A DNA stretch of 61,849 bases, from NCBI RefSeq assembly GCF_003217295.1, contig NZ_QJTJ01000018.1, positions 1 to 61,849 on the forward strand, given 5' to 3'. The notes under the pieces are model-generated. The model did no database searches. It was not told the origin of the DNA and saw only the letters and a list, made by a program, of their open reading frames with translations. Positions within the stretch are counted from its first letter, which is position 1, and every line of letters starts with the position of its first letter. The DNA is from Ureibacillus chungkukjangi (GTDB lineage: Bacteria > Bacillota > Bacilli > Bacillales_A > Planococcaceae). Below are positions 59,444-61,849 of this stretch, piece by piece. The position numbers were made by a program, and so were the translations under genes.

Positions 59444-61849
59444 ATGATGTATAACTTTGATTCAGTCGAACTTAAGAATGAGAATGGTGAATTGCAAATT
59501 GTTTTACATATGAAGGTTCCAAAGAATTCAGCAAATACCGAGTTTGGTGCAGAATTTAACTTCAACAAAGACGATTCATTAAGACATAATGCAGTTAACT
59601 TCGTAAAAAAGAAGTTTCCGAAGCTTAAGGTGGCTTCAATCGTTGTAGTAGCAGGAACGCTACTCTTAACAACCATTCCCATGCAAAAAGCAGAGGCTCA
59701 TGAAGCTGATTTTAATATGAGCTATCTTTATTTCGGGAATACAAGCTCTTATATTTCACAAGTAGACAAGACGCAAGGGAATCTAAATCTTGTATCCCCA
59801 AGTTACTTTGACTTAAATGCGGATGGGTCCTTAAAATTGACGAGTCAGTTTGATTCAAAATTTGTAAACGAAATGCATAATCGTGGCATAAAGGTTGTGC
59901 CCTTTTTAAGTAATCATTGGGATCGTACTCTTGGGCGTGCAGCCTTAGCAAACCGCGAAGCTTTATCAACTCAAATTGCAAATGCGATTGTTAAAAACAA
60001 TTTAGATGGTGTTCAGGTTGATATTGAGAATACAACAGATGTGGATCGAGACGCTTATACAGACCTAGTGAGATTATTGCGAGAGAAATTACCTGCAGAT
60101 AAAGAAGTATCTGTTGCGGTGGCGGCAAATCCAAACGGTTGGACAAAAGGCTGGCATGGTACCTACGATTACAAGGAATTAGCAAAATACGCAAGTTATC
60201 TCATGATAATGGCCTACGACGAGTCCTATGAAGGGGGTCCTGAGGGGCCGGTTGCGAGTATTGGCTTTGTGGACCGTTCTATTCAATATGCTTTAAAGCA
60301 GGGTGTTCCAGCAGACAAGGTTGTTTTAGGAGTTCCTTTTTATGGTCGTTTTTGGAAAGAAGGTGCACCAGCAAGTGAGGGTGGAAAAGGAATTTCAAAT
60401 ACAAAGGTAGATGAAATGCTAGTTAAATATGGTGGGAATGTGATATTTGACGAGGCTTCAAAATCTCCAAAGGCTACTATTACCATTAAAAGTGGAGATC
60501 CAACTACAACAATTGCAGGAAAAACATTAGCCCCAGGAACCTACCATATTTGGTATGAAAATAATGATTCCATTAGAGAGAAATTACGACTTATTCACAA
60601 GTATGAAATCAAAGGGACTGGAAGCTGGAGCTTAGGCCAGGAAAATACTTCTATGTGGCAATATTATAAAACCTGGATGTCCCATGACGGAGTGGAAGTC
60701 ATTCCTGTCAATCCTGACCAGCCTAAAGAACAAACCGGTGAAATTTCACCAACACAAATTACGTATACGGTAAAATCGGGCGATTCTTTATGGAAAATTG
60801 CAACAGCGCATAAGTTGACAGTCGATGAATTAAAAGTTTTAAACGGACTAACATCGGACGCTATCAATATTGGGCAGGTATTGAAAGTAAGTAATGCTGT
60901 TTTGACCCCAACTACTGTTCCAGTAGTTGAGGCGCCTACAATTCAAACAACAACCTATACGGTAAAATCAGGGGATTCATTATGGAAAGTTGCTACGGAT
61001 CATAATATGGCTGTCACTGAATTAAAGACATTAAATGGATTAACATCAGATGTTATCAATATTGGACAGGTGTTGAAGGTGAAAAGTTCAGTTACCTCTA
61101 CAGCCTCTACTATTACACAAACTGTTTCACAGCCAAAAGCTAATACACCTGGTGCGATTTCAGCGCCAGCACAGGAAGCAGTGGCACCAAAGCCTGTAGT
61201 AAAACCTACACCTGCCCCTGCTAAAACAACGACGACTGTAGCGGCTAAAACAACGACAGCAGTAGCAAAGTCTTATACTGTATTAAAGGCAGGCTCAAAA
61301 GGAACTGCGGTTACCAACTTGCAAAATAAATTAATAAAAGTAGGTAGTTACACAGGGAAAGCAACTGGTACTTATGATACAAAGACTAAAAGTGCGGTAG
61401 TTGCCTTCCAGAAAAAATACAAGCTTGCTGCAGATGGAATCGCTGGTCCAGCTACACAGTCTAAGCTTGATACTGTTATTGCTACAGCAACAAGTACTAA
61501 AGCAACTACTTCCACCAAAGCCGTTGCAAAAAGCTACCCTGTATTAAAAGTAGGATCAAAGGGGACAGCAGTTACCAACTTGCAAAATAAATTAATAAAA
61601 GCTGGCAGCTACTCAGGAAAAGCAACTGGTACTTATGATACAAAGACTAAAAGTGCGGTAGTTGCCTTCCAGAAAAAATACAAGCTTGCTGCAGATGGAA
61701 TCGCTGGTCCAGCTACACAGTCTAAGCTTGATACTGTTATTGCTACAGCAACAAGTACTAAAGCAACTACTTCCACCAAAGCCGTTGCAAAAAGCTACCC
61801 TGTATTAAAAGTAGGATCAAAGGGGACAGCAGTTACCAACTTGCAATCG
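59444..61849 (+). CDS. GH18 glycosidase with LysM and peptidoglycan-binding repeats, truncated by the window end
   Basis: At least 802 codons are open to the window edge. An unusual 60-residue polar N-terminus precedes one hydrophobic segment (about 63-80) ending MQKAEA, a possible signal-peptide cut. A GH18 domain follows (about 90-410) with the catalytic LDGVQVDIEN (Glu 195) and LMIMAYDESYEGG. Two LysM domains start near residues 440 and 504 (TYTVKSGDSLWK), then a Pro/Thr/Ala linker. PG_binding_1 units (VLKAGSKGTAVTNLQNKL) follow near 610, 697 and 784. Spore cortex hydrolases such as YaaH and YdhD combine LysM with GH18. The protein is probably spore- or wall-located. GGTGGTGG precedes the ATG. 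Confidence 0.88.
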   Translation, partial: MMYNFDSVELKNENGELQIVLHMKVPKNSANTEFGAEFNFNKDDSLRHNAVNFVKKKFPKLKVASIVVVAGTLLLTTIPMQKAEAHEADFNMSYLYFGNTSSYISQVDKTQGNLNLVSPSYFDLNADGSLKLTSQFDSKFVNEMHNRGIKVVPFLSNHWDRTLGRAALANREALSTQIANAIVKNNLDGVQVDIENTTDVDRDAYTDLVRLLREKLPADKEVSVAVAANPNGWTKGWHGTYDYKELAKYASYLMIMAYDESYEGGPEGPVASIGFVDRSIQYALKQGVPADKVVLGVPFYGRFWKEGAPASEGGKGISNTKVDEMLVKYGGNVIFDEASKSPKATITIKSGDPTTTIAGKTLAPGTYHIWYENNDSIREKLRLIHKYEIKGTGSWSLGQENTSMWQYYKTWMSHDGVEVIPVNPDQPKEQTGEISPTQITYTVKSGDSLWKIATAHKLTVDELKVLNGLTSDAINIGQVLKVSNAVLTPTTVPVVEAPTIQTTTYTVKSGDSLWKVATDHNMAVTELKTLNGLTSDVINIGQVLKVKSSVTSTASTITQTVSQPKANTPGAISAPAQEAVAPKPVVKPTPAPAKTTTTVAAKTTTAVAKSYTVLKAGSKGTAVTNLQNKLIKVGSYTGKATGTYDTKTKSAVVAFQKKYKLAADGIAGPATQSKLDTVIATATSTKATTSTKAVAKSYPVLKVGSKGTAVTNLQNKLIKAGSYSGKATGTYDTKTKSAVVAFQKKYKLAADGIAGPATQSKLDTVIATATSTKATTSTKAVAKSYPVLKVGSKGTAVTNLQS
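61360..61849 (+). repeat. 261-bp tandem repeat in the peptidoglycan-binding region
   Basis: The sequence from 61360 reappears from 61621 with period 261 (87 codons, in frame). It is identical through 61846, about 226 bp, apart from the window edge. It covers one PG_binding_1 unit and its Thr-rich linker. The upstream unit is more diverged, so the duplication is recent. Confidence 0.9.

Overview
The window looks like chromosomal DNA of a low-GC, endospore-forming member of the Bacillales, most likely a Lysinibacillus/Solibacillus/Psychrobacillus-type Planococcaceae. The evidence is strong AGGAGG-type ribosome binding sites, U-tailed intrinsic terminators, CotF-like coat proteins, a gamma-SASP-like protein, a GH18/LysM spore-hydrolase-type protein, a sigma-W-type promoter before a flotillin operon, and Zur-box-like palindromes before zinc-independent ribosomal proteins. 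No tRNA, rRNA, transposase, integrase, prophage or CRISPR array was found. The genus is inferred from gene content only.

Layout. 0.1-4.1 kb: small spore-coat-type genes, a pentapeptide-repeat protein and an acetyltransferase, then a 1.1-kb non-coding array of 22 contiguous 52-bp repeats arranged as AB and ABC higher-order units. 4.3-12.6 kb: amino-acid permease, LysE-type exporter, gamma-SASP-like gene, a NorA-like drug exporter behind a terminator-containing leader, bacilliredoxin plus a methyltransferase, and a polar amino-acid ABC transporter. 12.7-17.1 kb: a gene-poor stretch with a candidate structured RNA, ypjP, a decayed partial copy of the ypjP 3' end and its terminator, and several small ORFs. 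17.2-29.6 kb: a molybdenum-hydroxylase island. It holds maturation factors (XdhC, MocA-type), molybdopterin synthesis (MoaA, MoaB, MoaC, MoaD, MoaE, MoeA, MoeB), molybdate uptake (ModA, ModB, no ModC) and the three-subunit xanthine-dehydrogenase-like enzyme.

29.8-32.0 kb: a GGDEF protein and thyA. 32.4-48.9 kb: a co-directional sugar-acid island. It combines a DgoD/KdgK/Eda galactonate-type route, a short 6-phosphogluconate dehydrogenase and RpiA, a DctPQM TRAP transporter, and an IlvD/Edd dehydratase. The dehydratase could feed either an FAH-family dehydratase plus semialdehyde dehydrogenase (to 2-oxoglutarate) or a YagE-type aldolase (to pyruvate plus an aldehyde). An IclR regulator, a 2-hydroxyacid dehydrogenase and a TIM-barrel-like protein of unknown function complete it. 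48.9-54.7 kb: an ABC-F protein behind a 44-codon leader ORF and a terminator (a candidate antibiotic-responsive attenuator), small enzymes and dfrA. 54.8-61.8 kb: NfeD/flotillin operon, a two-TM channel protein lacking the canonical K+ filter, a zinc-starvation operon whose two Zur-like boxes flank a terminator, and the truncated start of a GH18-LysM-PG-binding protein with a perfect internal 261-bp duplication.

ypjP, thyA and dfrA are neighbours in Bacillus subtilis as far as I recall. Here they are about 17 and 22 kb apart, separated by the molybdenum and sugar-acid islands, which suggests those blocks were inserted into an ancestral neighbourhood.
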